NCBI RefSeq assembly: GCF_025847235.1
Contig: NZ_JAOZEW010000003.1
Span: 1-64,000, forward strand
Direction of reading: 5' to 3'
Origin: Flavobacterium shii
Lineage (GTDB): Bacteria; Bacteroidota; Bacteroidia; Flavobacteriales; Flavobacteriaceae
DNA length: 64,000 nt
Below, piece after piece: positions 18,635 through 28,064 of this stretch; within the stretch, counting starts at the first letter, position 1, and the number at the start of each line of letters is the position of its first letter. Under the pieces are notes generated by a model, which was not told where the DNA came from, made no database searches, and was given only the letters and a program-made list of their open reading frames with translations. The translations under genes were made by a program, and so were the position numbers.

Positions 18635-18650
18635 GTTGTGGTATACCACA
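18635..18650. promoter_or_regulatory. 16-bp perfect palindrome before czcA
   Basis: TTGTGGTATACCACAA is a perfect palindrome in the 94-bp gap between the DUF6660 and CzcA genes. It is preceded by a short hairpin (CCCGAGTAATTTCGGG, 18612-18627) and followed by AAAAA. It may be an operator or an mRNA structure. Confidence 0.45.
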
Positions 18651-18700
18651 AAAAAACAGGCGATTTATCGTCCTGATTTCTCATTCATTATATCCTGAAA

Positions 18701-21700
18701 ATGTTAGATAAGATTATACAATTTAGTATAAAGAATAAATTCATTATACTCTTACTTACCTTGGTACTTATTGCCTGGGGAAGTTTTTCACTTAAAAATT
18801 TACCGCTGGATGCACTTCCTGATATTACAAATAATCAAGTGCAAATTATTACTACTGCTCCTACTCTTGCAAGTCAGGAAGTAGAACAATTAATAACTTA
18901 TCCGCTGGAGCAGGCGGTAAAAACGATCCCTAAAGTAATCGAACTACGAAGTATTTCCCGTTTTGGGTTATCGGTAGTTACAGTTGTTTTTGAAGAAGAT
19001 GCAGATACTTATTGGGCGCGCGAACAAGTATTTCAAAGATTAAAACAAGCCGAAGAAAACATCCCTAAATATGCTGGAACGCCAGGATTGGCTCCAATTA
19101 CTACAGGTCTTGGCGAAATTTATCAATATGACGTATATGCCAAAAAGGGTTACGAAAATAAATATAACGCTACAAGTTTAAGAACAATTCAGGATTGGAT
19201 TATTGTACCACAATTACAAGGTGTAAAAGGTGTTGCCGAAGTAAGTACTTGGGGAGGAAGTGTAAAGCAATATGAAATTGCTGTTGACCCAAACCGATTA
19301 AACAGTGCCGGAGTTACGATTACAGAGATTTTTGATGCACTAGAAAAAAACAATCAGAATACTGGTGGTGCCTATATCGAAAAAGATGAATTTGCTTATT
19401 TCATCCGTGGTGTTGGTATGGCATCTGGAATAAAAGACATCGGAAACATTGTTATTAAAAATAGAAATGCCACTCCAATTTTGGTTCGTGACGTAGCAAC
19501 GGTACAACTAGGTAATGCCATTCGTTTTGGTGCCACAACCAAAGATGGTAAAGGCGAAATTGTAGGTGGTTTAACGCTAATGCTAAAAGGAGAAAACTCC
19601 AAAGCAGTTGTTGAACGCGTGAAAGAAAAAATGATTGAGGTAAACAAGATGTTACCCGAAGGCGTCGTTGCCGAAGCATTTATTGACAGAAGTAAACTTG
19701 TCGATAATGCCATAGGAACTGTTACCAAGAACTTACTTGAAGGAGCATTAATCGTGATTTTTGTACTGATATTATTCTTAGGAAATCTTCGTGCAGGATT
19801 AATAGTAGCTTCGGTAATTCCGCTAGCCATGTTATTTGCGGTAATCTTAATGAATGCCTTTGGCGTAAGCGGAAATTTAATGAGTCTGGGAGCGATTGAC
19901 TTTGGAATTATAGTCGATGGTGCCGTGATTATTGTCGAAGCCACGATGCACCATTTGCAAAAGCTCAAGAAGAAAAAGGAATTAACCCAATCCGAAATGG
20001 ATGAAGAGGTATATGCTTCGGCTTCAAAAATCAGAAATAGTGCTGCATTTGGAGAGATAATCATCTTAATTGTATATCTGCCAATATTAGCTTTGGTTGG
20101 AACCGAAGGAAAAATGTTCAAACCAATGGCAATGACAGTTGGCTTTGCCGTAATTGGAGCTTTTATTTTGTCTCTTACCTATGTTCCTATGATGAGCGCA
20201 ATGTTTTTATCTAAAAAAACAGAGCACAAATCAAATTTTAGCGATCGAATGATGGCTTGGTTCGAGAAAATATACACACCATTTTTAGAAAAAGCATTAC
20301 GTTTCAAAAAGGCTGTTTTGGGTATTGCAGCAGCATTATTTGTAGTTGCACTTATCATATTTCAAAATATGGGAGGAGAATTTATTCCAACTATCGAAGA
20401 AGGAGATTTATCTATCAATGCAACTATCATGACAGGAAGTTCATTATCACAAATGATAAAAACAACAACCCAATATGAGAAAATGCTTAAAGCAAAATTT
20501 CCAGAGATTAAAACCATTGTTACCAAGATAGGAAGTGGAGAAATCCCAACCGACCCGATGCCTATAGAAAGTGGTGATTTGATTATTGTTCTAAAAGACA
20601 AAAAAGAATGGACAAGCGCACATAATTGGCAAGATTTGGCACGTATGATGAAAGAGGAAATGGAAAAAATTCCCGGAGCCAATATCGAAGTATCACAACC
20701 TATCCAGATGCGTTTTAATGAGTTAATGACCGGTAGCCGAAGTGATATTGCCATTAAAATATTTGGTGATAATCTCGATGTTCTGGAGAGAAAAGCCAAC
20801 GAACTGATTCAGAAAATCAATAAAATAGAAGGCGTTGGTGATCTTAAGGCCGATAAAGTAAGTGGATTGCCTCAGATTACGATTAAATACGATTATGACA
20901 AAATCGCTTTGTACGGTTTAAATATCGAAGATTTAAATAAAATAATCCGTTCATCATTTGCAGGAGAAGCTGCAGGGAAAATTTACGAAGAAAACAGACG
21001 ATTTGATATTGTTGTTCGTATGGACAAGAACAATCGTAGTGATATTAATGATGTTAGCAATTTGTTTATTCCATTACCAAGCGGACAACAAGTACCGCTT
21101 TCGCAAGTTGCGACTGTCGATTATGAGCAAGGTCCTGTACAAATAATTCGTGAAGATGGTAAACGCAGAATCACAATTGGTCTAAATGTTCGTGGACGTG
21201 ACGTGAAAAGTGTTGTAGAGGAAATCCAGAAAAAACTGGACAAAAATTTCAAACTTCCAGCAGGATATTATGTTACTTATGGTGGACAATTTGAAAACTT
21301 AATCGAAGCCAACAAGCGTCTTTCTATCGCTTTACCAATTGCATTGAGTTTAATTTTAGTCCTACTCTATTTTACTTTTAAAAGCACCAAACAAGCTGCA
21401 TTGATTTTTACCGCAATTCCGCTTTCGGCAATTGGTGGTGTATTTGCATTATGGCTACGCGGAATGCCTTTTAGTATCTCGGCAGGAATTGGTTTTATTG
21501 CTTTATTTGGAATTGCAGTTTTAAACGGAATTGTATTAATATCCTATTTCAATCAGCTTAAATCCGAAGGAATTACAGATCCATTGCAACGTGTTTTAAT
21601 AGGAACAAAAACAAGATTACGTCCCGTTTTAATGACAGCTGCCGTAGCATCCTTAGGTTTCTTACCGATGGCATTATCTACAAGTGGTGGTGCCGAAGTA

Positions 21701-23017
21701 CAAAAACCATTGGCAACGGTTGTAATAGGCGGTTTATTCTCGGCTACATTACTTACACTAATTGTTTTGCCGATACTATACTTATTATTCGAGACGAAAA
21801 TTAAAAGAAAAACAACAATGATAAAACCTATAGTAACAGTGCTTTTATTACTAATTAGTACTTTTTCTTTTGCACAAAACAGCCAACCTATTGGATTGGA
21901 TAAAGCAATTGAAATGGCAAAAGCCAATAGTATTAATTTAAAAATTGCTGATAAAGAAATAGAGAAGCAAACCGCACTTAAAAAGACAGCTTTTCAAGCC
22001 GATCCCTTGCAAGTACAATATCAAGGTGGGCAATTTAATAATGTCGATTATGACAGTAACGTTTCGGTACAACAATATTTCCCTATCGGAAAAATTACCA
22101 AAGCCAACCGACAATTGCAGGAAGAAATGGTAAAACTTGCCGAGAAACGAAAAGCTTTATCTGCTTATGAAATCGAGAAAGCCGTGACATTAGCCTATTA
22201 TCAATATTTATACGGTGTCTCTGTTCAAAAACTAAACACCGAATTATTTAATGTATATGCCTTGTTCCTAAAAAATGCAGAACTGCGTTTTAAAACCGGG
22301 GAAAGTGGCAATATTGAAGTAATTAGTGCAAAGGTTAAGGTTAAAGAAATTGAGACTCAAAAAGCACAATTAGAATACGATTTGGCTATTTACCAGAAAC
22401 AATTACAGTTTTTTGTTCAAACAAAAGAAAATATTGTACCTGACAATACTACTCCATTGCAATTTGCTGCATTTGGCGATTCAAACCAGTTAAAAGCAAA
22501 AGATTTGATGAATGATTATCATCAACAACAAATTTCAGTTTTCGAAAAAGAAGTAAATACGTTTAAAGCGCAACGAACGCCAAAATTAGGATTGGGGTAT
22601 TTTGCCCAAACAATCGAAACCAAATCCTTATTTCAGGGATTTACTGCAGGTTTACAAATTCCGTTGTTTGGAGGTGTAAATACAGCCAAAGCCAAAGCAG
22701 CTTCGATAAGCATTGCGCAATCACAACTGGAACTAGAGAAAAGTCAATTTTCATTGGAATTACAAATGCAGGAACTAAAAAATGAATTCGAAAAACAGGA
22801 AAAAGGACTGCATTATTACCAAACAGAAGGTTTAAACTATGCAGAACAAATTATCACTACAGCACAAAAAAGTTATGCCAATGGAGATATGAGTTATTGG
22901 ACGTATATCAGTTTTTTAAATCAAGCAATTGACATAAAAAAACAATATGCAGAGACTTTGAATACATACAATCAAAGCGCCATTCGATTACAATTTCCTT
23001 CAATTTCCAATAACTAA
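18701..23017 (+). CDS. CzcA-type heavy-metal RND efflux pump fused to a TolC-like outer-membrane protein
   Basis: A 1438-residue fusion. Residues 1-~1035 are a complete RND inner-membrane pump: LPLDALPDITNNQVQI near the N-terminus, then the charged proton-relay motif of TM4 (D400-F-G-I-I-V-D406-G) typical of the Zn/Co/Cd class rather than the Cu/Ag class. Residue 1040 onward is a TolC-family outer-membrane channel protein with its own hydrophobic signal-like start (MIKPIVTVLLLLISTFSFAQ, 1040-1059) and long coiled-coil helices. The internal ATG is at 21818. Fusions of this kind are common in Bacteroidota, so it is unlikely to be an error. The TolC part probably reaches the periplasm through the internal signal sequence and may be cleaved off. 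CzcB follows after 11 bases. Confidence 0.92.
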   Translation: MLDKIIQFSIKNKFIILLLTLVLIAWGSFSLKNLPLDALPDITNNQVQIITTAPTLASQEVEQLITYPLEQAVKTIPKVIELRSISRFGLSVVTVVFEEDADTYWAREQVFQRLKQAEENIPKYAGTPGLAPITTGLGEIYQYDVYAKKGYENKYNATSLRTIQDWIIVPQLQGVKGVAEVSTWGGSVKQYEIAVDPNRLNSAGVTITEIFDALEKNNQNTGGAYIEKDEFAYFIRGVGMASGIKDIGNIVIKNRNATPILVRDVATVQLGNAIRFGATTKDGKGEIVGGLTLMLKGENSKAVVERVKEKMIEVNKMLPEGVVAEAFIDRSKLVDNAIGTVTKNLLEGALIVIFVLILFLGNLRAGLIVASVIPLAMLFAVILMNAFGVSGNLMSLGAIDFGIIVDGAVIIVEATMHHLQKLKKKKELTQSEMDEEVYASASKIRNSAAFGEIIILIVYLPILALVGTEGKMFKPMAMTVGFAVIGAFILSLTYVPMMSAMFLSKKTEHKSNFSDRMMAWFEKIYTPFLEKALRFKKAVLGIAAALFVVALIIFQNMGGEFIPTIEEGDLSINATIMTGSSLSQMIKTTTQYEKMLKAKFPEIKTIVTKIGSGEIPTDPMPIESGDLIIVLKDKKEWTSAHNWQDLARMMKEEMEKIPGANIEVSQPIQMRFNELMTGSRSDIAIKIFGDNLDVLERKANELIQKINKIEGVGDLKADKVSGLPQITIKYDYDKIALYGLNIEDLNKIIRSSFAGEAAGKIYEENRRFDIVVRMDKNNRSDINDVSNLFIPLPSGQQVPLSQVATVDYEQGPVQIIREDGKRRITIGLNVRGRDVKSVVEEIQKKLDKNFKLPAGYYVTYGGQFENLIEANKRLSIALPIALSLILVLLYFTFKSTKQAALIFTAIPLSAIGGVFALWLRGMPFSISAGIGFIALFGIAVLNGIVLISYFNQLKSEGITDPLQRVLIGTKTRLRPVLMTAAVASLGFLPMALSTSGGAEVQKPLATVVIGGLFSATLLTLIVLPILYLLFETKIKRKTTMIKPIVTVLLLLISTFSFAQNSQPIGLDKAIEMAKANSINLKIADKEIEKQTALKKTAFQADPLQVQYQGGQFNNVDYDSNVSVQQYFPIGKITKANRQLQEEMVKLAEKRKALSAYEIEKAVTLAYYQYLYGVSVQKLNTELFNVYALFLKNAELRFKTGESGNIEVISAKVKVKEIETQKAQLEYDLAIYQKQLQFFVQTKENIVPDNTTPLQFAAFGDSNQLKAKDLMNDYHQQQISVFEKEVNTFKAQRTPKLGLGYFAQTIETKSLFQGFTAGLQIPLFGGVNTAKAKAASISIAQSQLELEKSQFSLELQMQELKNEFEKQEKGLHYYQTEGLNYAEQIITTAQKSYANGDMSYWTYISFLNQAIDIKKQYAETLNTYNQSAIRLQFPSISNN

Positions 23018-23028
23018 TACTCATTACA

Positions 23029-24249
23029 ATGAAAAATATAAAAAACATAATAAGCCGTACTTCTACTCTACTTTCAATTGCTTTTTTAATGTTGATCTTA
23101 ACATCATGCAACGAAAAGAAAGCTGAAGAAACAAGTGAAGAAGAAAAAGCAGAAACTGAAGTTGCATTAACCGAAGCGCAATTTAAAACTGTTGGAATTC
23201 AATTTGGAAAAATTGAAAATCGCAACCTAAAAACCATTATTAAAGCCAATGGATATACGACAGTTCCGCCTCAAAATTCGGCAAAAATAGCCACATTACT
23301 TGGGGGTACGGTCAAAGATATCTTTGTTCTGGAAGGTACTTTTGTAAATAAAGGAAAGGTTTTGGCAACTATTCAAAATCTTGAAGTTGTAGGAATGCTT
23401 GAAGATTATAAATCGGCTACAGCCAACATCGAATATTTGCAATTAGAATACAACCGTCAGAAAACATTGGCTGATGAAAATGTAAATCCCCGAAAAACAT
23501 TTCAGGAAGTAAAAGCAAAACTTGCTGTGGAAAGAGCAAAAGCACAAGCTGCAAAAAACAGACTTCAGGCACTTAGCGTAAGTACAACCAGTACCAGTGC
23601 ATTAATTCCTATCATATCACCAATAAGTGGTTATGTTGGAAAAATTAGCATTGCCAAAGGCGCATTTGCCGAAACTGGAATTCCGTTGTTTGAAGTTGTA
23701 GATAATAGCCAGATGCATTTGGATTTAAATGTATATGAAAAAGATTTAGGTTCAATCTCAATCGGTCAGGAAGTTGATTTTATTCTTACCAATCAATCAA
23801 ATAAATCGATAAAGGGAAAAATATTCGGTATCAATAAATCATTCTCTAATGAAAGCAAAACCGTTGCAGTTCATGCCAAAATAAATCCTGATGATGCCAA
23901 AGGATTAATCTCCGGAATGTATGTTTCGGCAAATATCAATTTAAACAACGCAACAGTTCCTGCTTTACCTAAAGCTGCTGTGGTAAAAAATGGAGACAAA
24001 TTTTTTATCTTTATAAAAGAAGAGAGTACTCATCCTGAAAAAGGGGCAAAACAAGAGTCTGCAAAAGAACATAAAGAAGAGCATGAAGAAATACATTTTA
24101 AAGCAATAGAAATTATCCCTGGCACTACCGATATGGGATATACCGAAATAAAATTTGTAACTTCAATCCCTGAGAATAGTCAAATTGTTACACAGGGTGC
24201 TTTCTATTTATTATCGGCCCAAAAAGGTGGCGGAGAGCATACACATTAA
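23029..24249 (+). CDS. RND efflux periplasmic adaptor (CzcB/CusB-like lipoprotein)
   Basis: A 406-residue membrane fusion protein. The lipobox LTSC puts the lipidated cysteine at residue 27, so it is membrane-anchored. A barrel-sandwich (lipoyl-like) segment (TVKDIFVLEGTFVNKGKVLA, about 88-107) and its return half (ISPISGYVGKISIAKGAF) flank a coiled-coil hairpin, followed by beta-barrel and membrane-proximal domains. A His/Glu-rich insertion near residues 330-350 (KEHKEEHEEIH) could bind metal. It links the inner pump to the outer channel. Operon position between the pump and methyltransferase genes supports the role. Confidence 0.92.
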   Translation: MKNIKNIISRTSTLLSIAFLMLILTSCNEKKAEETSEEEKAETEVALTEAQFKTVGIQFGKIENRNLKTIIKANGYTTVPPQNSAKIATLLGGTVKDIFVLEGTFVNKGKVLATIQNLEVVGMLEDYKSATANIEYLQLEYNRQKTLADENVNPRKTFQEVKAKLAVERAKAQAAKNRLQALSVSTTSTSALIPIISPISGYVGKISIAKGAFAETGIPLFEVVDNSQMHLDLNVYEKDLGSISIGQEVDFILTNQSNKSIKGKIFGINKSFSNESKTVAVHAKINPDDAKGLISGMYVSANINLNNATVPALPKAAVVKNGDKFFIFIKEESTHPEKGAKQESAKEHKEEHEEIHFKAIEIIPGTTDMGYTEIKFVTSIPENSQIVTQGAFYLLSAQKGGGEHTH

Positions 24250-24263
24250 AGATATTTTTTAAC

Positions 24264-24875
24264 ATGAATAATAAGAAGCATTGGGAAAATGTATTTGCAA
24301 CCAAAACTCCAAATGAGGTGAGCTGGACACAAGAATACCCAAAAACTGCAATAGATTATATAGAAAGCTTAAAACTATCAAAAACCGCCAATATCATTGA
24401 TGTTGGCGGTGGTGATAGTAATCTGGCTGATGCTTTATTAGACAAAGGTTTTCTAAATATTTGGGTATTGGATATTTCAGCAGCAGCATTAGAAAGAGCA
24501 AAAGTTCGCTTAGGTGAAAAAGCAAGTTTGATACACTGGATTGTTTCTGATATTACAGAATTTACTCCCGATATAAAATTCGATTTTTGGTACGACAGAG
24601 CCGTTTTTCATTTTTTAACTGATGACGAAAACATTAATAAATATGTCTCAATTATAGAAAATGCAATAAATCCTAATGCTCATTTTTTACTTGGCACTTT
24701 TTCAGAAAATGGGCCATTAAAATGCAGTGGATTAGAAATAAAACAATATTCTGAAAAGAATATGAAAGATACTTTTCAGGAAAGTTTTGAAACAATAAAA
24801 TGTTTTACAGAAGATCATATTACACCATTTAACACAACACAGAATTTTCAATTTTGTGGATTTAGAAAAAAATAA
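24264..24875 (+). CDS. Class I SAM-dependent methyltransferase in the metal-efflux operon
   Basis: A 203-residue Rossmann methyltransferase. The SAM-binding motif I is IIDVGGGDSNLADALL (residues ~39-54), followed by LDISAAAL (motif II) and FDFWYDRAVFHFL (motif IV/V). It starts MNNKKHWENVFATKTPNEVSW, a start seen in small-molecule methyltransferases of the TehB/thiopurine type. No substrate can be assigned. It lies 14 bases after the adaptor gene and 2 bases before the P-type ATPase gene, so it is cotranscribed with metal efflux genes; a role in metal or metalloid tolerance is inference. Confidence 0.85.
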   Translation: MNNKKHWENVFATKTPNEVSWTQEYPKTAIDYIESLKLSKTANIIDVGGGDSNLADALLDKGFLNIWVLDISAAALERAKVRLGEKASLIHWIVSDITEFTPDIKFDFWYDRAVFHFLTDDENINKYVSIIENAINPNAHFLLGTFSENGPLKCSGLEIKQYSEKNMKDTFQESFETIKCFTEDHITPFNTTQNFQFCGFRKK

Positions 24876-24877
24876 AT

Positions 24878-26893
24878 ATGAAACATCAACATAAACCCGA
24901 CGAGAATAACAAAGGAGTAGATTGTAAAACACCCACCAAAAATGCTTCAAAAGCAATGCAATCAGGATGTTGTTCCCATGATGAGCCAGAAACTCACGAT
25001 GATAATGACGGACATAATCATTCGGGAGGAGATCAAACTGTTTTCCAGATGTTTTCTCCAGCTATAATTAGCTTTGCTTTATTAATTATTGCAATTGTTT
25101 TTGATAACTATTTACCACAAAACTGGTTTACAGGTTGGATACGAATAGTTTGGTATATAATTGCTTATTTACCCGTTGGTTTTCCTGTGATAAAAGAGGC
25201 ATTAGAAAGTGCTCGAAAAGGTGCTTTCTTCTCGGAGTTTTTACTTATGAGTATTGCAACAATCGGGGCTTTTGCCATTGGCGAATATCCCGAAGGAGTT
25301 GCTGTAATGCTGTTTTATGCAATTGGTGAAACATTCCAAACATTGGCAGTTACCAGAGCCAAAGCAAATATTAAAACATTACTCGACCAGCGTCCTGATG
25401 AGGTTACAATTCTGGAAAATAATCAGCCAAAAATAATCAAGGCCGAAAAAGTACAAATTGGGTCTATAATTCAGCTTAAACCAGGAGAAAAACTAGGACT
25501 TGATGGAGAATTACTCTCCGATAATGCTTCGTTTAATACAGCAGCTTTAACAGGCGAAAGTAAACCTGATACTAAGAGCAAAGGAGAAAGTGTTCTGGCC
25601 GGAATGATAAATCTAAATTCGGTTGCCGAAGTTCGCGTTACCGCATTATATACCGATAGTAAATTATCTAAGATTCTCGAAATGGTTCAGGATGCAACCG
25701 CCAAAAAAGCACCAACCGAATTGTTTATTCGAAAATTTGCCAAAATCTATACGCCCATCGTAGTATATTCGGCTATTGCCATTTGCATCTTGCCTTACTT
25801 CTTTGTAGATGAATATATCTTTAGAGATTGGCTGTACAGAGCCTTAGTATTCTTGGTTATTTCCTGTCCTTGTGCATTGGTTATTTCTATTCCGTTAGGT
25901 TATTTTGGCGGAATTGGAGCAGCGAGTAAAAACGGAATCCTGTTTAAAGGTTCTAGTTTCCTAGATATCATGGCAGCTATAGAAGTTGTTGTAATGGATA
26001 AAACAGGAACATTAACCAAAGGAGTTTTTAATGTTCAAAAAGTAGTTGCAATAGGTATTCCCGAAGCTGATTTAGTTAAATATACGGCAGCACTCGAAAC
26101 CAAATCAACACATCCTGTAGGAACTGCCATAATAGAATATGCAAAAGGTTCTGAAAAAGGCGTTTCGGTTACCGATGTAGAAGAAATTGCAGGTCATGGT
26201 TTAAAAGGAAAAGTTGGTGGAAACGAAATCTTGGCGGGTAATACCAAATTACTAAAGAAATTCAATATTAATTATGATGCTGAGATTGATAATACACCGT
26301 TTACTATAATCGTTATTGCCATTAACCAGAAATATGCAGGTTACTTTTTGATAGCCGATGAAATTAAGGAAGATGCCAAACAAGCCATTCAGAGTTTACA
26401 TAGTATAAACGTAAAAACAGTTATGCTTTCGGGCGATAAAACTGCTGTTGTTAATGCTGTTGCAAAAGAACTGAATATCGATGAAGCCTACGGAGATTTA
26501 TTACCAGAGAACAAAGTCGAGAAAGTAACCGCACTGAAAGATAAAGGCCTGAAAATTGCTTTTGTTGGTGATGGCGTAAATGATGCGCCAGTTGTTGCTC
26601 TCGCTCATGCAGGTATCGCAATGGGAGGTTTAGGAAGCGATGCTACGATAGAAACTGCCGATATTGTGATCCAAAACGATCAACCAACAAAAATTTACAC
26701 CGCCATAAACATTGGTAAAAAAACCAAACAAATTGTTTGGCAAAATATCACTTTAGCATTTGTTGTAAAAGCTGTTGTATTGGTACTTGGTGCAGGAGGT
26801 TTAGCAACCATGTGGGAAGCTGTATTTGCCGATGTTGGTGTTGCCTTATTAGCGATATTAAATGCAGTAAGAATTCAGAGAATGAAATTTTAG
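24878..26893 (+). CDS. zntA: Zn/Cd-transporting P-type ATPase
   Basis: A 671-residue P1B-type ATPase in the inner membrane. It has a TGES actuator motif (~225), the CPC membrane site at C330-P-C332 (SCPCALVISIPL), phosphorylation site D374 (DKTGTLT), the SxHP motif in STHPVGTA, and GDGVNDAP. The last membrane segment has the Asp of MWEAVFADVG, matching the Zn/Cd/Pb subgroup rather than CopA. There is no ferredoxin-like HMA domain at the N-terminus; instead residues ~16-50 are rich in Cys, His and Asp (GCCSHDEPETHDDNDGHNH). Last gene of the operon, ended by a terminator. It would export zinc or cadmium to the periplasm for the RND pump. Confidence 0.93.
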   Translation: MKHQHKPDENNKGVDCKTPTKNASKAMQSGCCSHDEPETHDDNDGHNHSGGDQTVFQMFSPAIISFALLIIAIVFDNYLPQNWFTGWIRIVWYIIAYLPVGFPVIKEALESARKGAFFSEFLLMSIATIGAFAIGEYPEGVAVMLFYAIGETFQTLAVTRAKANIKTLLDQRPDEVTILENNQPKIIKAEKVQIGSIIQLKPGEKLGLDGELLSDNASFNTAALTGESKPDTKSKGESVLAGMINLNSVAEVRVTALYTDSKLSKILEMVQDATAKKAPTELFIRKFAKIYTPIVVYSAIAICILPYFFVDEYIFRDWLYRALVFLVISCPCALVISIPLGYFGGIGAASKNGILFKGSSFLDIMAAIEVVVMDKTGTLTKGVFNVQKVVAIGIPEADLVKYTAALETKSTHPVGTAIIEYAKGSEKGVSVTDVEEIAGHGLKGKVGGNEILAGNTKLLKKFNINYDAEIDNTPFTIIVIAINQKYAGYFLIADEIKEDAKQAIQSLHSINVKTVMLSGDKTAVVNAVAKELNIDEAYGDLLPENKVEKVTALKDKGLKIAFVGDGVNDAPVVALAHAGIAMGGLGSDATIETADIVIQNDQPTKIYTAINIGKKTKQIVWQNITLAFVVKAVVLVLGAGGLATMWEAVFADVGVALLAILNAVRIQRMKF

Positions 26894-26912
26894 GCATTCT
26901 ATAATAATTAAT

Positions 26913-26951
26913 AAAAGGGCGTTTGTACGATTTTGTATGAACGCCCTTTTT
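26913..26951 (+). terminator. Rho-independent terminator of the metal-efflux operon
   Basis: The stem is GGGCGTTTGTAC with GTATGAACGCCC (26917-26946, with G-T pairs), followed by six Ts. It lies 23 bases past the P-type ATPase stop. Confidence 0.85.
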
Positions 26952-26979
26952 TATTCATAAAACCAGTTTATACAAAGTA

Positions 26980-27010
26980 GACCTAACAGGTTTTAAAAAC
27001 CTGTTAGGTC
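26980..27010. repeat. Palindromic repeat, family D copy 1
   Basis: GACCTAACAGGTTTT followed by A and its complement AAAACCTGTTAGGTC makes a near-perfect 31-base palindrome. A diverged copy is at 42151-42183. Confidence 0.75.
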
Positions 27011-27138
27011 TCGATTAAGAACAAAAATCCAACAACCAATAACTGACAACTATCAACTAAAAAAATTAAATAATAATCCTTACTTTTATAGTAACTCAGT
27101 TCTTAATCTACATTAAGTTACATTTTTCATAATGAGAG

Positions 27139-27146
27139 TAACTTTG
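27139..27146 (+). promoter_or_regulatory. Probable -7 box of the pirin cassette
   Basis: TAACTTTG matches TAnnTTTG and lies 24 bases before the first pirin start. The -33 region (near 27117) has only TTA. Confidence 0.55.
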
Positions 27147-27170
27147 TATCAACAATAAAACAAAAGCATT

Positions 27171-28049
27171 ATGAAAACTAAAAATATAGAAACAGTCGTA
27201 GCTCCAAGACAACCACATTTTGTTGGTGATGGATTTAGAGTACATAATTTTATCCCTAGTGTACCACAATTAAGTATGAAACGCATGAGCCCTTTTATCA
27301 TGCTAGATTATAATTCAAAATTCTATTTTCCGCCTACAAATACTCCAAAAGGAGTTGGCGTGCATCCGCATCGTGGTTTCGAAACCGTAACCATTGCTTA
27401 TAAAGGTAAAGTAGCACATCATGACAGTAGCGGAGGTGGCGGAGTAATTGGCGAAGGCGATGTACAATGGATGACAGCAGCTTCGGGAGTTTTGCACAAA
27501 GAATATCACAAAGAAAATTTCAGTAAAACTGGAGGCGATTTCCAGATGGTACAACTTTGGGTAAACTTACCTGCAAAAGATAAAATGTCGAAACCAAAAT
27601 ACCAAGGCATCACCAATGATGAAATTAGCAAATACGAACTTCCTGAAAATGGTGGTCATATCGAAGTTATTGCTGGAGAATATCAAGGTTTAAAAGGAAC
27701 AGCATCGACCTTTACTCCTTTGCATTTGCTTAATGCAAGATTACTTAAAGGCGGAAAAGCAGCTTTTAATTTTCCTGCAACTTACAACACCGCTTTATTG
27801 GTTATAGAAGGAAGTATTACGGTAAATGATGATACAAATGTAGCAACAGATCATTTGGTGTTATTTAAAAATGAAGGCGAAAATTTTCATATCGAAGCTC
27901 AAGAAAATAGTATTGTATTGATTTTAAGCGGTGAGCCAATTAACGAACCAATTGCTACTCACGGACCTTTTGTAATGAACACACACGAAGAATTAATTCA
28001 GGCTGTGGATGATTACAATAATGGTAAATTTGGAACATTAGAAAATTAA
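27171..28049 (+). CDS. Pirin family protein (first copy)
   Basis: A 292-residue bicupin. The N-terminal cupin carries the metal ligands in GVGVHPHRGFETVTIAYKG (about 61-79) and later QWMTAASGVLHKEYH. Pirins bind iron; some act as quercetinases or as redox-sensitive regulators, and the sequence does not decide. Cytoplasmic, full length. First gene of a tight four-gene unit: the second pirin follows after 15 bases. The two pirins are clearly diverged rather than a recent duplication. Confidence 0.92.
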   Translation: MKTKNIETVVAPRQPHFVGDGFRVHNFIPSVPQLSMKRMSPFIMLDYNSKFYFPPTNTPKGVGVHPHRGFETVTIAYKGKVAHHDSSGGGGVIGEGDVQWMTAASGVLHKEYHKENFSKTGGDFQMVQLWVNLPAKDKMSKPKYQGITNDEISKYELPENGGHIEVIAGEYQGLKGTASTFTPLHLLNARLLKGGKAAFNFPATYNTALLVIEGSITVNDDTNVATDHLVLFKNEGENFHIEAQENSIVLILSGEPINEPIATHGPFVMNTHEELIQAVDDYNNGKFGTLEN

Positions 28050-28064
28050 TTTTAAAAATATAAT

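Noticed and set aside
18701..23017. CzcA-TolC joined by a sequencing or assembly error
   Set aside because: This fusion length is typical for Bacteroidota, and the join lies exactly before an intact signal-like segment.
18701..23017. Copper/silver (CusA) specificity
   Set aside because: The TM4 motif is DFGxxxDG as in Zn/Co/Cd pumps, and the operon's ATPase has Zn/Cd-type membrane residues.
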